Shown here piece after piece: positions 46,331 to 58,625 of a stretch of DNA of 64,000 nt. The position numbers were made by a program, and so were the translations under genes. Position 1 is the first letter of the stretch; each line of letters begins with the position of its first letter. The stretch lies in NCBI GenBank assembly GCA_028752905.1, contig JAQNBH010000006.1, positions 26,401,811-26,465,810 of the forward strand, in the 5' to 3' direction. The notes under the pieces were generated by a model, which had not been told where the DNA came from, made no database searches, and saw only the letters and a program-made list of their open reading frames with translations. The DNA is from Cladorhizidae sp. MBARI D1340-BT2. Its lineage: Eukaryota; Porifera; Demospongiae; Poecilosclerida; Cladorhizidae.

Positions 46331-46878
46331 ATGAAAGTGTTGCGTGTGTATATATATATACACAAGCTATATATAAATTGCAGTAAAAACATGGGAGGAG
46401 TATCTAATATGGCAAGTAACTTGCCAACCCTCATTTCTCTCAGAAATTTATTTTTATTTTTATATTAAATTTTTCTCTCTAGCTATAGAAATAGATTTTT
46501 TTAGCAACAAATCTATCATCATGGGAGAAGTAATATGACAACTGAGAATACTTGCCATTTACTATAATCACAATTAGATGAACAATATTTCTTTTGTTTT
46601 GCTTCTCTGGATGATGGAGTGATAGAAGAACAGGGTCAGAGCATATATATGTGGTTCCTCAGCACCATCCTACTATTTAACTTGTGCAAAACTTGAATTA
46701 AACAATAAACATATTTTCAGGTCAACCATGATATCCTAGGAAGACCACCAGAAAGTTTAGGATCTCCCAGTATTTCACAGATATGGAGAACTAAGACAGT
46801 TTATTGCATGAAAATGAGACATTCATAATTACCCAGAAAAAAATCCCAACAAGAACAAACAGATTCAGTCTTAATTAT

Positions 46879-48130
46879 TTAAGTGGCACCCAATTCCCTA
46901 TCCAAACAACTGCCACAGTTCCACTCCTCCTCCTGGTTGATGATGGCTGATGGTGGAATCTGTATACATGATTGGTGGAACCATTCACTACACTTGCTGC
47001 ACTGTGCCACTGTGAGGGTACAGTCATGGGGTTGTCTGCAAACACAGATCAATGGTTCCCTGAGAACAGTCTTGAGCTTCTTGCTTGTGGCTTCCCGTCA
47101 GCATCCTTGAACAGGGAATAGTTTGATGTGATATGTCTGGAAAGATCTCATCAGGTGGGACCGCATCTTTGTTTGATCAAATGTTATTGTTGATGGGTCC
47201 ACACCATTGCATAATGCGGTTGCTACAGCAATGGCAAATAAACCACAGGTATTGCCTCCAACCTGTTGATGCATGTATGGTTTCTGTATGGTCAGGTGGC
47301 TTCCTTGATATAATTCCATCCATGCCAGGCATTTTAGTGTATCCAGTTCTGCAATGATCCAACAACAGTAAGAACAAACAAACGAAACAACTATTAATTG
47401 TTTGTAGTGTATAACTACTATTTATTTCACAAGAATTGATTGAATGGTAACACGTACTGTACCTATTTTAGTGGGTTCGTTGTTGTACCATAACGTGGGC
47501 ATCTTGCCATTAATTTCGAGCTGTGAATCATATTTAGGTGAAATTGACACTCTTGCAAGGCCTTGGTTCCTAATGTGATGCTTGAGTTGAGATACTATGC
47601 AAGCAAAAAATTTAGTATAGATTTCTAAGCTCACAACAGTAGTTATCAAGGAGACCAATTTTTTAATTGACAGGATTAAAATAAAAACAACACTGTTGGA
47701 TTCAATGACATTATTCAATTTCCAATGCATGTCATAAAAGTTGTTGGAAATTGACAACAGTTAATTCTTGATTCACCTAATCAGAATGTGTAATTTTCTT
47801 AAAAGTTTAGCATATAAAATATTATCATTCAAGTTATTTCTTACTGGTTCTTGTATAGAGGCTGTCATACACCCGCACAGTCCCCTTGGGCATTCCTATG
47901 CTGGACACACAGACCCAGTGGCCGCCAGTATTCATGATTTGGATATAATCCCGAACCGGAGTTCCAGTTATTGAGCCTCCACTTCCTGTTGCCACATACC
48001 CAATAGACTGGAAGCACCCATCTTTGGAAACTGATTGCGAAGTAGAGCCTGTGCCTCATCTATGTGTGTGTCTTCTAGCCACGCTTCAGAGAGCAGAATT
48101 TTTTTTAAGTCATCAGGGAATTTTCTGTAA
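46879..48130 (-). pseudogene. ULP1-type protease and PHD finger, second copy
   Basis: Minus strand. The upstream exon (about 48,130-47,855) has LSEAWLEDTHIDEAQALLRN, then in another frame NTGGHWVCVSS (His) and VRVYDSLYTRTS (Asp), ending at a GTAAG donor. The exon 47,352-46,879 (acceptor ATTGCAG) has HQQVGGNTCGLFAIAVATAL with the catalytic Gln and Cys. A PHD finger follows: CVCRQPHDC, CSKCSEWFHQSC, WNCGSC, and a TAA stop at 46,881-46,879. One TGA (an Arg CGA is plausible) lies between the two domains, and one frameshift lies before GGHW. All catalytic residues are visible. Confidence 0.85.
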
Positions 48131-49330
48131 GGACAGGTGGTTTGCAAGGCAAGGGTTTTCCAAGCATTCTAGGCACAACTTGTGTAACACTGGTTACAAC
48201 ACAGTCTGATGTTGGCTCACTAGAGAGAGGTGTGTTTCTATCAGGTGGTGGGAGGACTGGACTATCTTTCTTAGTCTGTCCAATGATTAGGAACTGCCTC
48301 TTCTCTGGACTCCCAGGGTAAGCTGTATCACTCAAATCATCAGATGGTCCAGGGTTGTTTGAACTGGTGTTGTGTGACTGGATGGATGAAGGTATCTCAT
48401 GTTGAACTGGCATCTCTCTAGTTAAGTAAGGCTTAAAGAGCCCGACATTAACCCTAACCTTCATAATGTTTTGGTTGTTATCCTGCAGTATGCAGAGTCC
48501 TTTGGGTGAGACATCAACAATTAAATAGGGTCACAACCAGTTCCTGGACCAGCCTGTCTCCTTTTCTGGATACCTTCCTTGCATTCCTCTTTTAAGGACA
48601 TAAACACATATTATAGTCAACAGGTTAGTAATATAAAATTAAAACCATCCGGTAAAGGTCGAGCGACAGATAAAAAACATATCACAAAAAACAGACAAGG
48701 ACATTCTAACATTTATCAAAACTCGGAAATACATCTATCCAGAAAATTTTATTATTATTAGCCTTTCGATTTTTTCTCAGAAACAACAATGGGATTCTAA
48801 TTTGATTCAGCTTATATAAAGGCACACATTAAAGGTACACATTAATTCATAAAAACATACCTATTGCCCTCTTTTTTGCTAGGAATCGAAATAAGCTTTA
48901 TGCTTCGCTTTAGCTTCTTCAATTTTCAACCATAATTATCTTCTCATATGTACCTATGTGATTACAAAATAAAACAGATCTGTAACATGATTTTTGGGAA
49001 CTGCATCAAACATTTTCATTAAACTATTTGTCCCCCATTTTTTGTTACAAAAAAGTGTCAGCAATTCCCTGTTATATATTTATGTTTGCCAGTCAGTTTT
49101 GTTCTTACATCTGCCACATGCTTCTCTAAATTATATTGTATGTCTTCAGGAGACATAGTGAGTGAGATGTTTTCATAGAGAAGCTCCTGCTCATTCTCTT
49201 GTTCTGCATTATTGATGTCTATAGAACTCCTAGCTGTTCGGTAGAACATCAACACAAATGGCTGTTGCTTTGTTGCAGACTGGACAATTGTATTGATATC
49301 ATAAGTTGTGAGGAGTACATATCTACATAA
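48105..49330 (-). pseudogene. Integrase C-terminal part with GPY-type motif
   Basis: Minus strand. The exon starting near 49,325 (acceptor TATGTAG) has ATKQQPFVLMFYRTARSSID, the usual F-x-L-M-x-G-R-x-A-R block after the DDE core. The exon(s) at about 48,590-48,105 have KGDRLVQEL, then PYLIVDVSPKGLCILQDN and LFKPYLTR, i.e. a GPY/F-like domain, then a Pro/Ser-rich linker. The base composition of the linker argues for low constraint. One frame change occurs near 48,530. Confidence 0.7.
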
Positions 49331-50099
49331 GTACAAAACATCATACATAGAAATCATAACTACAAGCAGCACATTCAAGGTATATGCATCCTTTAGCTGA
49401 AGGCTTACACCAAAAACCATGTTTATATTTTTATTGTATAAGCATTTGGAAAATAATATACCGTATTGCTACAATGTGCAATTTAGAGATTTTGAACTCC
49501 ATAAATGTATAATGCTCTCTTAGTTTTGCGTTTTATAATAAGTACCACTAATTATAACAAGATCGGTTGGCACTTTTCTGCACACTATCCTGACCATCCA
49601 GTACCCTCTGCACATTTTCGTTTGCTCTCCTGATACTTCTCTGATCGATTCCTGCGTCTTCGCTAGAAGGCAGGGATCGTTTGAAGCACATTCAAATGGT
49701 CACACTGTAGTCAGCTTCTTTCTCTCTAGTAAACCGTCTGACTTTTGGGTGCAATATGCACGCGGAACGTTTTGTGCGATAAAAAATATTGCGAGTATGT
49801 TTTACGAATAACAATGCACTCGCAAAACTTAATCAAATTTTGTAGCAGTACGGTAGCAAAAACTACTATTTTTTATGCCTTTTCATAGTTTTATATGTGT
49901 GTTTGTGTGTGTGAGTGGTTGGGTGTTTCAGTGTGAGAAGATTCATTGGAGAGATTCTGTTGAGATTTTCTGGGATAATCACAGATTAGCATGAAATGTG
50001 ATATTGGCATCTATTGGAAGGTGGTAGTAATAGTAGAAATCACTCTATTTATTAACAAACTGTCAATCTTGAAAAATAATTATTAAATATTGGTAGCTT

Positions 50100-50770
50100 A
50101 CTTGTTCCAGTCAGATTGAGCATCGTTTGTATACTTGGACAGTGCCCTCTTAAGAGTTTGATTAGTCCGCTCATCTTGGCCATTACTCTGAGGGTGAAAT
50201 GCTGAACATACCATCTTTTTCACTCCAAAAGCAGTCAAGACAACATCATTGATCTGAGTTATCAAATAAGTTCACACAAACAGAACATTACTCTACATGA
50301 ATATTTATCAAAAGGAAGCAGGAGGAAATTTCCAGATAATCAAGACTGAAGTCGCTAATAAAGTTATCTTAAATTGTGTTAAGTCTGCTTTGTACTGAAT
50401 AGTCTAACTTTGCTCTTGTAAACAAATCCAACACATTTTCCTTGATTAATTTTCACTTCTCAGACCACATACATGTCATTTCATGAACACAGATGGCAAC
50501 AGTTTTAAGTTAGTTACCTGGTTTATAAATTCACGCCTCTGAATCATTATAATTTTTTAGGGAGTACCATAACTATAGATGAGCTCGAGTAGAATGCTTG
50601 CAACATCACCAGCTGACTTGGACTTGATTGGCCGAGCAAATACCCACTTGGTAAAGAGATCTGTAACAGTGCAGACATATATATGGCCTTTGTCTGTGGC
50701 CGCAAATAGATCAATGAGGTCTATAACCGAAAATCTCCCATCTGTAAGTATTTGCTACATGATTATAAGC
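50100..50770 (-). pseudogene. Integrase DDE core, intron-split
   Basis: Minus strand exon of about 50,758-50,519 (acceptor TTACAG, donor GTAACT) with IDLIDLFAATDKGHIYVCTV (first Asp) and LFTKWVFARPIKSKSAGDV. An extra base precedes IDLID. The second-Asp block reads IIMIQRREF where SDQGREF is usual, so that Asp is lost, and a TAA precedes it. After an intron the next exon (50,256-50,101) has SAFHPQSNGQDERTNQTLKR with the catalytic Glu intact. Confidence 0.8.
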
Positions 50771-50799
50771 AAATCAGATGTGCCTGTAATTACCTGATT

Positions 50800-51195
50800 T
50801 TATGCATTTTAATTATTATATAGTGCATAAGATTTGGATTGGTAAAGGATCATCTAACCTGTTTATTAAAATTAACAAACCAAAAAAATTCAATTTAATC
50901 TGTGTATATATGTAGCGTCTAAATTCCCCTATGCACTAACTTGTCCAATATCAGACATATTCATGCAGCCTAAAAGTTTAGGCTTCGCTTGCCTGCATTT
51001 TAAAATGCGTTAGCACTCTCATGTAGGTTTGGCAGGTCAGAGATCATTCAGCAACAAACTAAAACTCACCATATACTCGATCTCTATCCCTATACAGACC
51101 TTAAAAGAAGTATGTCGCAGAAATCCTTCCAACAATATAGCACACAGAAGCGCAGTTCTCCAAACTAAAAAAAAGGTTGGAAAAATGACGCGTAA
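50800..51195. other. Intron-like stretch, nothing recognised
   Basis: It lies between integrase exons. No coding or repeat structure stands out. Confidence 0.4.
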
Positions 51196-51218
51196 AATCA
51201 TCATCAGCATCATCATCG

Positions 51219-51265
<47 letters not shown>

Positions 51266-51266
51266 T
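51196..51266. repeat. CAT trinucleotide microsatellite
   Basis: (ATC/CAT)n with two interruptions, giving a run of Met or Ile in open frames that are artefacts. Confidence 0.95.
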
Positions 51267-51798
51267 TATTGGCTGCATAGATTTCATTTATTTTTATACC
51301 ATTTTGTAGAGCGCTATCTGGGAAGGTGCCTTTTGATATCGCTTTAGAGAGCTACCCCCAAAAAAGGTTTTTGCATATATAGTTCGTCTAAGATGCCATC
51401 TTTGAACGGCGTGCGCAACCCAAATTGCTCGATCCTTTACCAAATCACTGTGATAGATGCAGTGGATTGAGGGTATGACTTTTGCAGTGAAGAATCAAAG
51501 AAGGATTGCTGAATGTAGTTACTGATGGGGGAAGAATTTTAGGATTGTTCCTTATGGCATTCCAAACCACTGGACCAATCTGTACCAAACTTGTCATGCA
51601 TGCATACCAACTTGACCTGGGGTGTAACCTGGGCTAGGTCTGACCAGGACACTCCTCTTCATGTGGACATTGCAGGCATATATAGCATCAAAACAGTATT
51701 CCAATTCACGAAAGCTTTAAAATATAGTGGGAACAAGTAATATGTAAAAAAAAACTTTACTAAATAAAACGACATATAGGGTTGGCTTTGATATTGTG

Positions 51799-52152
51799 CT
51801 GTCATAACATTCACTCCATTACTGCCTCCACACTACCATAAGGGACCTCATAAACTTCAGAAATAATATATTCTTGGATAACAATCCCTACATTACTGCC
51901 TCCAGAAGGGACAGCAAAATTGTGATAAATAACTGATGCTATATAGCAGCACATTTTCTTGCAAAACTAAGCTATAAATCTTCTCATACCTCATGTTAGA
52001 GTAATCTGGATTTTATCATATTTGTGACGTCCCTTGTGGTTTGGAGGCAGTAATATAGTCCAAGAATATATTATTATTGCTGAAGTTTATAATTATTTGT
52101 GAGGTCACTTGTGGTTGTGTGGAGGCAGTAATGGAGTGGTTGTTATGACAGT
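51799..52152. mobile_element. Foldback MITE, family 2
   Basis: The left arm (51,799-51,910) and right arm (52,020-52,152) are inverted copies. Shared words are CTGTCATAACA, ACTCCATTACTGCCTCCACA, CCTCA-AAACTTCAG-AATA, ATATATTCTTGGA and TTACTGCCTCCA. The spacer of about 110 bp has no coding capacity. It is unrelated in sequence to family 1. It inserted between the zinc-finger exon and the DDE exon of the Ginger1-like element. Confidence 0.85.
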
Positions 52153-52261
52153 CTAGCTATCATATATTTCCCCAGTTGGGCCTAACGTATTTCCAATGGG
52201 CATCTTTTCTATCATTTGCACATTGTTGCTCAGTACACTTGGTCACAGTAACTTAGTTACC

Positions 52262-52347
52262 TGCTCAAAACTTTAATGGATTGTAACTAAGGTGCAATCA
52301 TCTTGATCATCTGCATCTTCTGGCACTTGTGACAAGTACTTAGCTAA
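52262..52347 (-). pseudogene. Integrase zinc finger, cysteine half
   Basis: Minus strand exon with acceptor CCTTTAG and donor GTAACTA, reading STCHKCQKMQMIK. It supplies the C-x2-C of the HHCC finger. A TAG follows the MIAP residues. Confidence 0.7.
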
Positions 52348-52686
52348 AGGTATAAAAAGTAACATATTATTAGCTATAATATGGTTACAACACTATTCAG
52401 TGTCAATGTGATATAATAAATTTCAACTTCAATTAACAAATAAGTAGAATCAATACGTAATGTTAATTTTGTTACACGATTTACGAGTTTCTTACTTAAG
52501 CTTTAAAGTTGCGAACAAGATATAATGCTCACTGCTCCTAATATAGTATGAGTATAAAAAAATCCATTATTTATCTTATTTCTTACAACCAGTGAGATTG
52601 ATGTGTATTTAAAGCCTCATCATCACTTGCATATCCATGTTGACATTTTAATTATAGATGCTGTACACTAAACTATTCTTACCCAA

Positions 52687-52872
52687 CTAATAACCACAGT
52701 AGTCCAGTATTAATCCTGTGGTCAGTCGTACTAAGGTACGCTTTTGCCCTTGGTGAGCACCATTGACATCGTGGGCCTCACATAGTAGCATCTGATGTTC
52801 ATCACTAGAGAAAAGGACCAGTCTCTTAACTGTCTCATTTGGATGGTTCATTGTGGGTTGGGTATAAGACAT
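52687..52872 (-). pseudogene. Integrase zinc finger, histidine half
   Basis: Minus strand open frame with RLVLFSSDEHQMLLCEAHDV and NGAHQGQKRTLVRL, the H-x3-H part of the integrase N-terminal zinc domain. It stops at TAG before the intron that should lead to 52,347. The N-terminal remainder was not found beyond about 52,875. Confidence 0.7.
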
Positions 52873-53062
52873 TCTTTCACCTACAATATATTAATATTTT
52901 TACAAATGAAGTTTTTAAATATTTAAATACAGAATAAATACATCTTGGAATTTCCCATAAAACCTCTCCAGGTAGATGATATCAGTGTCCCAATGACACT
53001 GTGGTCAGAGGGTCAGAGGTACAAAATACAGGTTAGGACTGAATTTCAGCCAGATCGGATTG

Positions 53063-53098
53063 TTACTACTACTACTACTACTCTACTACTACTACTAA
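53063..53098. repeat. ACT/CTA trinucleotide microsatellite
   Basis: About 12 repeats of ACT with one interruption. Confidence 0.9.
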
Positions 53099-53149
53099 TA
53101 CTTAAAAAATCTTTATTAATGCAAATGTCTGGGAGATAAGTTGTTCTAG

Positions 53150-55780
53150 TTTTTCTTCACAAGTTGTTAGCACTGCTATGTCTCAGAGGAGTGATATCTC
53201 AGCCATGAGAAGGAAATTATCAAACGCTTGGGACCATGTCAGCAAATGTTCGACTAGTATGTAGCATACAATACTTTCCTCCTCTTAGGTGGGGGAGATA
53301 TATAGATATATAGTAAGGGATTTTAACTTGCATCCAACTAACAAGTTCTATTAAACGGGAGGACAAGACCGCTTTATTTTACCTACAATTTTTTTATATT
53401 TTTTTTACTGTTTCACTGATATACTAACTGGTTCAAGTGTCAGCTGAATATGAACCTCTTGAGTTATGATAGATTTAATGCTGACAGTTCATTATATACC
53501 AGTTGAAAATGGACGAGAAGAAGGGTAAATAACATTGTTTCTCACAGAAGTGAATAATTGTTTCTAAGTCAATTTTTTTACATTGGTAAATATTTTTATA
53601 TTTTCTGGAAGATCTTTATTTTCTCTCTCTCATGATAATTCATCCCTTTTCTTACGAAATAAGAGTCCAGTCTTGTAGGCTCATTTCACATGCTAGTATT
53701 CAAATTGGACTAGTAGGAGAAATATATATAGAAACATTACAGTATCTGTGATTGCTGTTAACTTGGTGGTTAGCCATTAGGGTATGAACTTATTTTTATA
53801 TTATTATTATTGTATTTTTAATGGCCTCATTGCTATTGAAAGTAATTAGTTGATTGATACACAAAGCACACAGAAGAGGCTATCTTTTGTGACCTAAATG
53901 AGTAAAAATCAATGAAGCATTAAAAAGTTCTGGTATTTTGTTTTTAGAGAGAAAAAACACAAAAATGGTCATAAGGAAAGAGGCATTACAACACTTGCGA
54001 TGTCAGAGTAGTGAGATGCATGCTTTCAAAAGTTTTCTTGAATTAATTTTTTATTTTTCTCAATATCCCAATCTACCAATTTCATTTTTATGCTTTCAGA
54101 CTTGACTATATCTCATCAGAAAACGACTGGTTTAGGGTTTGGACTATTCAAAACACAAAGCAATGCAAGAGCTTAATTACAACCGACAAAAATTGAAATA
54201 GTTACACGGTTTTATGTAATGAGTCTCTTCTTCCGACGACAACCAGAATGCTGCAGTGATTAGAATCGCACTACAATCACACAGAGATGCCATCAAAGTT
54301 GAGAACTGGGGAACAACAACGTGGCATGCGCAGGAGCAGACTTTTATAGCCCCCTTCGCCAGATAGTGCATAAATTACGGAATAGCACTGAGTGATATTT
54401 TAGGCAAGTTTCAAGTCTTGGCCATATATGTTTATTGTATTAGGAATGATCCAACTTACTGCATTATTCTGGTTTCTTCTAATTCAACGCGCAGAGGTGG
54501 GCGATGAAATGGATGGATACAAAGTATCATAACTCAAGAATGATAGACAAAAAAGGTATAAACTTGAAATGCAGTTAGTATAGTAGTGAAGGTATACAAT
54601 AACAGGAAAAGAATAATTAAAAAAATGGTATACTCCCCCCTTAGAAGCAGTGAGAGAGATAAGGCAATTCTGTTTTCATTCATAGAATTGAGGGCAGTTC
54701 ACAATAATTATGTCATGATATTTGCATCACTCTGGGTTACATTGAACTCTGACACTGAAGTTTCACCCACAGCTTGAAATTAAAATTTCACCTAAATTAT
54801 AAAACTCTACCCATTAATTAATGAACCAATGAAGTTAGATACAGACATATACAAAGAAAGTTCATCACTGCCTCCACCAAACTTTCCACATTCAATTCTT
54901 CCTTGGAGATACTTTTAGCGGAAAGCACACCACCATGTGTTAATTGAACAACTGGAACTGAATGGAACTTGAATCCATTCAAGCAATTTCATGTTCAAAC
55001 TACCACAAAATTGATGCAAGCATCGCTAGTGTGAGCAGCATATAGCGCACCAGCATTTACCATGACAACTACAATTTTCAGGTGTCCACCCTAGCAATCA
55101 CTAAATGAGGCAAGGCATAGATATGCATAGCAGTGTTCAGCAGATACAAATTTACTGTTAGCATCAAAGAGTTTGAAAAGCTCTTAAAAAATGATCAGGC
55201 AACACAGCAAAGCAATCACGAGTATAACATACACTTAACAGCTACCCCCACTACTAGCAGCCCAGATATCAGCAACTGTAAGATGGGTGTGGCTGGCTAT
55301 ATGTTCGCACATATAGCATTCTAATCAGAACAGCCAAAATTATAGTCTAGCAGGTGTTTTTTTTTAATTCCACCTCTGAAATTTCTTGCTACACAGTATA
55401 ACTTCATTCTGACAAGACAAACAATCTTCCTTTACGTCTAACTAAAGCTAATTCACCAGTTGTCAGAGCTTCTATACCCTTACTCAGAGAGCACCACCCC
55501 TAGCAATCATTTGCATGGGGGTAAGTTTATGCCAGAATGAGCAATAGTGGTAAGGCAGCAAGGGTAGCAAACAACTGCTAGTTTGGTTAAGATAATAATC
55601 CTTGCACACAAATATATTTGCATGCATGGCCATAAAACCAACAAAAACTGGATCAATCCTGTTTGACATCAACCTCAATACGAATTTTTGGTTTGTTTCC
55701 CACAAGCTAGATCACTACTAAGCAGGGTTTTGCCAATCATCCTAAATTGTTTTGGACATAATGGTGGATCCAAAACAAAT
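53150..55780. other. No gene seen
   Basis: Long AT-rich stretch with only short open frames and no recognisable domain, exon array, or repeat family. Confidence 0.5.
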
Positions 55781-55811
55781 TACGGTTGGATGATTCCTTT
55801 CTGATGCTCAC

Positions 55812-56108
55812 CTGTTTGCATCTAGCTTTAGTCACATCCTCCTGTTTAGTAATGTTATTTGGGATCTACTTGATGGGCACCAGATCGACACCCAGAATAA
55901 GACAGGACATAGGCATAGTCTTGGCTGCCACTTGGGCCCATCTCCCAGGAGCTGCACATAAGTCAATCAGAACACGAGAAGATTGAAGAAAGTGATACTT
56001 TCTGTTCAGTTCACCAGTTTAAAGGCAGATATTGCTCTGTAGGCTTGTCACTTTGGTCGAGTGATAAAACCTCTTCATTTCTTCCTTAGTTTTGTCTTCT
56101 TTCCCATT
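55812..56108 (-). pseudogene. SPB1/FTSJ3-type rRNA methyltransferase, first-exon relic
   Basis: Minus strand exon with acceptor CCTAG and donor GTGAGC. It starts ATGGGAAAGAAGACAAAA (MGKKTK, as in SPB1/FTSJ3), and [10 protein letters not shown] with [20 protein letters not shown] follow. The AdoMet-binding loop DLCAAPGGW has become [29 protein letters not shown] is followed by TAG where Pro is usual, then QEDVTKARCKQ. Two frameshifts (near 56,075 and 56,020) and the stop kill it. SPB1 methylates 27S pre-rRNA in ribosome maturation. Splice sites at both ends suggest a duplicated genomic fragment, not a retrocopy. No further exons were found. Confidence 0.8.
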
Positions 56109-57088
56109 CTAGGTTGACATGTGGGGAATCGCGCAATGTTTAAAAGAACTGCAATATTCATCTCTGCCTTCAATCCTGTACCAGAAACTTGCACCGTACA
56201 CCGAATACCAATTCATCCAGAACATTATATGAGTTTGGGTTAGATGGTCTAGCCTTCATCAGGATGCTAAGACTCATGTGGGGTTGTTATTTGGGTTAGC
56301 TGGCTAGTTGTCCACCACGTGAGTTTCCTGACCGGATGTGGCAGCAATGTAGGAGGGAGTGGTTTTAGCGGGTACAAAGTCTTGCGAATTTAGCGAGTTT
56401 TTTTTGCTAAATTAACAACCTGCTAAGAAATTTTTGTACCAAATCTGTCCTCTCTCTCATGACTGGAGCGATGTTTGCAGTAACATAGAGGAACTTCCCC
56501 TCTACTGGTTCATTGTATTAATTCTTAGTAAAAACTTTGACCTCTGCACCGCCAGTGACTTTGGCAGGAATTTTCAGATCTCTTTTAACAACTTGTATTC
56601 AGTAATTCTGTATGGCACCCTTGTACCATGAAATAGGTGTACCTCGAGATTTCTCTCGGAAAATGTCCAACTACCAGATTCCACTACTGATCCTAGGCCA
56701 TGACACTTTATGAGCAGCTATTATTAGGATTGTGAAGTTGCCTAGCAGACAATATTTCATTAAGTACTGGGCTTCAGGTAGCCACTAACTACAAAGAAGA
56801 AATTAAACTTTTGTTTATCATAGAATCCAAAGCACTGGTTCAATGAGCAATAAACTTTGAAGTTTATTGAGGAAGGCATTGCTCAATATGTTGTGAAAAA
56901 ACGAGCAGAACTGCAAGTAGCTGCTACACACAAGGCCCTGGTGTTTTAAGAGGGCAAGTGACACAGAAGGTCAAACACGAGTTATCATCATTAAATTGCA
57001 AGTTTGTTCTAGTTCCTGCTAACATGACATTGTATTCAGCCACTTCATCTAACGGTCAATAGGTCAGCCAAAAAAATCAGATACTACA

Positions 57089-57337
57089 ATGATGCAACAA
57101 CTTGAGAGTGGGAAGCAGCTTGGAGATGTTGATGCTGTGAAGAAACAACTTGAGAGTGATAAGCAACTTGAAGATGTTGAAGTTGATTTTCGCTCAACCA
57201 CGTGGCTAGTGAAGATGTATAACTTCTTCACCACCTGTGTTAAAGGATGGAAGAAGGCAGGTGTACTTGGACTATTGGATGGCAGCACAGAAATTCCAAC
57301 TGAAGACCCTTTTCAGACATTCAAATTATCTCAATGA
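57089..57337 (+). CDS. Unrecognised small ORF with a short repeat
   Basis: An 82-codon frame begins QQLESGKQLGDVDAVKKQLE; QLESGKQLGDV is repeated as QLESDKQLEDV. The tail is FFTTCVKGWKKAGVLGLLDG. It could be a terminal exon (there is an AATAG acceptor-like site at about 57,063). Function unknown. Confidence 0.3.
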   Translation: MMQQLESGKQLGDVDAVKKQLESDKQLEDVEVDFRSTTWLVKMYNFFTTCVKGWKKAGVLGLLDGSTEIPTEDPFQTFKLSQ

Positions 57338-57639
57338 ACTCTATCTTGACATAATAACATTAAAGTCACCTGAATAATCAACTTCAAATTGTATTCCCTA
57401 GAAGTTTCGACTACATACTCTAGCCTACTGCAGGAATAATTATTGGTATTATAATAACAACAACATACAATTCGTCAATGTTGGCATCCATGTTGGTAAA
57501 AATAAAATAATAGAGCCCCACCCTCCTTTCACATGTACTGTAGGAGTGACTTCATCTCCGGTTATATATATGCTCATGAAATCCCATATCTATGCCGGTC
57601 TTCCTAAAATAGCACCTGCCAATAATACTAGAACCGAGG

Positions 57640-57860
57640 GCTTCCTCGAGCCACTGCTGTCTAGCACTTACTAGAACTGCAGAAAATTGGGGTATGCAGG
57701 AATTGAGGTCCACAACTTTGACTGCCTGTAACTGAAATATTTATATTTGTGCATCAGTTTTGGTATTACAAGAGAGCACACAGAGAGAGCTATCGTTTGA
57801 GCTATATATAAACTTCATAGAATGAGGTATGCAGAATTTATGGAGCTCCAAAATCATAAC
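57640..57860. mobile_element. Foldback MITE, family 1, partial
   Basis: The right-arm end (GAGAGCACACAGAGAGAGCTATC to GAATTTATGGAGCTCCAAAA) and a scrap of the inner arm (GGCTTCCTCGAGCCACTGCTG) match 8,143-8,732. The left arm is absent. Confidence 0.75.
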
Positions 57861-57998
57861 AACAGGTTGTTGTTTTTACTTTTTAACTCAACACAGGTGA
57901 CAGACAATTGCCTCTGACACATGTGAGATCTTTACCTTTGTGATGAAATTTAACTGCCTAACAATTACATCATGAAATATAAATATTCTTTCAATCAG

Positions 57999-58182
57999 GT
58001 TTGTGTATTTAGTGCCAACATTTCAACTTAAATACTTCGGCCCTGATGGAGACAAACGTATTTCACTAGAAACATTAGCACTAAAAACAAAACAGTTGAT
58101 TGAAATAGAAATATTCATGTCACCTGATAATAATCATTTAGAAGATGTTCTTTCGCTTGTTATTTCAATATCTAAGCAATAG
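57999..58182 (+). CDS. Exon-like open frame, unidentified
   Basis: Acceptor TCTTTCAATCAG, then an open frame of 60 codons in phase 1 to a TAG, with FVYLVPTFQLKYFGPDGDKR and SPDNNHLEDVLSLVISI. It has no internal Met start, so it would be missed by ATG-based ORF finding. The text looks like protein and would be a 3' terminal exon. Family not recognised. Confidence 0.35.
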
Positions 58183-58504
58183 GTTGGACGAGAGGAAGGT
58201 AGCAGTAGAGGAGAGTACCAGGTAGGATAAGAACCTTTTGGAGATGGAGGAAAGTTAGTTGGGAATGTAGATCTTAAGTGTGCGGCAGAAAACTTGTTAA
58301 AGAGAGATACCATATTTTATTACCAGATAATTTAGCTAGCAATATAATATACAAAATGATAAGAGCTACAGCTGGTATAATGTTCAAGTTATCAACTTTG
58401 TTATTATATAGAGTATATAGTTATTGCAATTCTTTCACTGTTTAGCTATCAATATGTACTGACTTCATCTCACTCGCCTGGCAACTGATCTGAATCACTA
58501 TCAT

Positions 58505-58625
58505 CTACGGGTACACAGAATCATAATCTATGTATACCTGCTTCACAGCTATGTATATCTGCTTCACAGCATCATCTTCTATGTATACGTGCTTCACAGC
58601 ATTATCTTCTATGTATGTGCATCAC
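58505..58625. repeat. Tandem repeat, about 33-36 bp unit
   Basis: Four copies of CTATGTATAC-TGCTTCACAGC with a CATCATCTT or shorter linker. Confidence 0.8.

Larger units (their letters stand above)
46879..52872 (-). mobile_element. Ginger1-like transposon: integrase, GPY motif, ULP1, PHD
   Basis: Minus-strand element with at least seven exons in the order expected for a gypsy-type integrase with a GPY/F-like C-terminus, followed by a ULP1 protease and a PHD finger. Integrase plus GPY/F plus ULP1 is the described Ginger1 transposase layout; the PHD finger extends it. A foldback element and a CAT microsatellite sit within its introns. Terminal inverted repeats were not identified. Confidence 0.75.

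Noticed and set aside
51029..51280. Met-run and Ile-run ORFs on both strands
   Set aside because: Products of the CAT microsatellite.
55786..55986. 66-residue plus-strand ORF
   Set aside because: Antisense to the SPB1/FTSJ3 exon.
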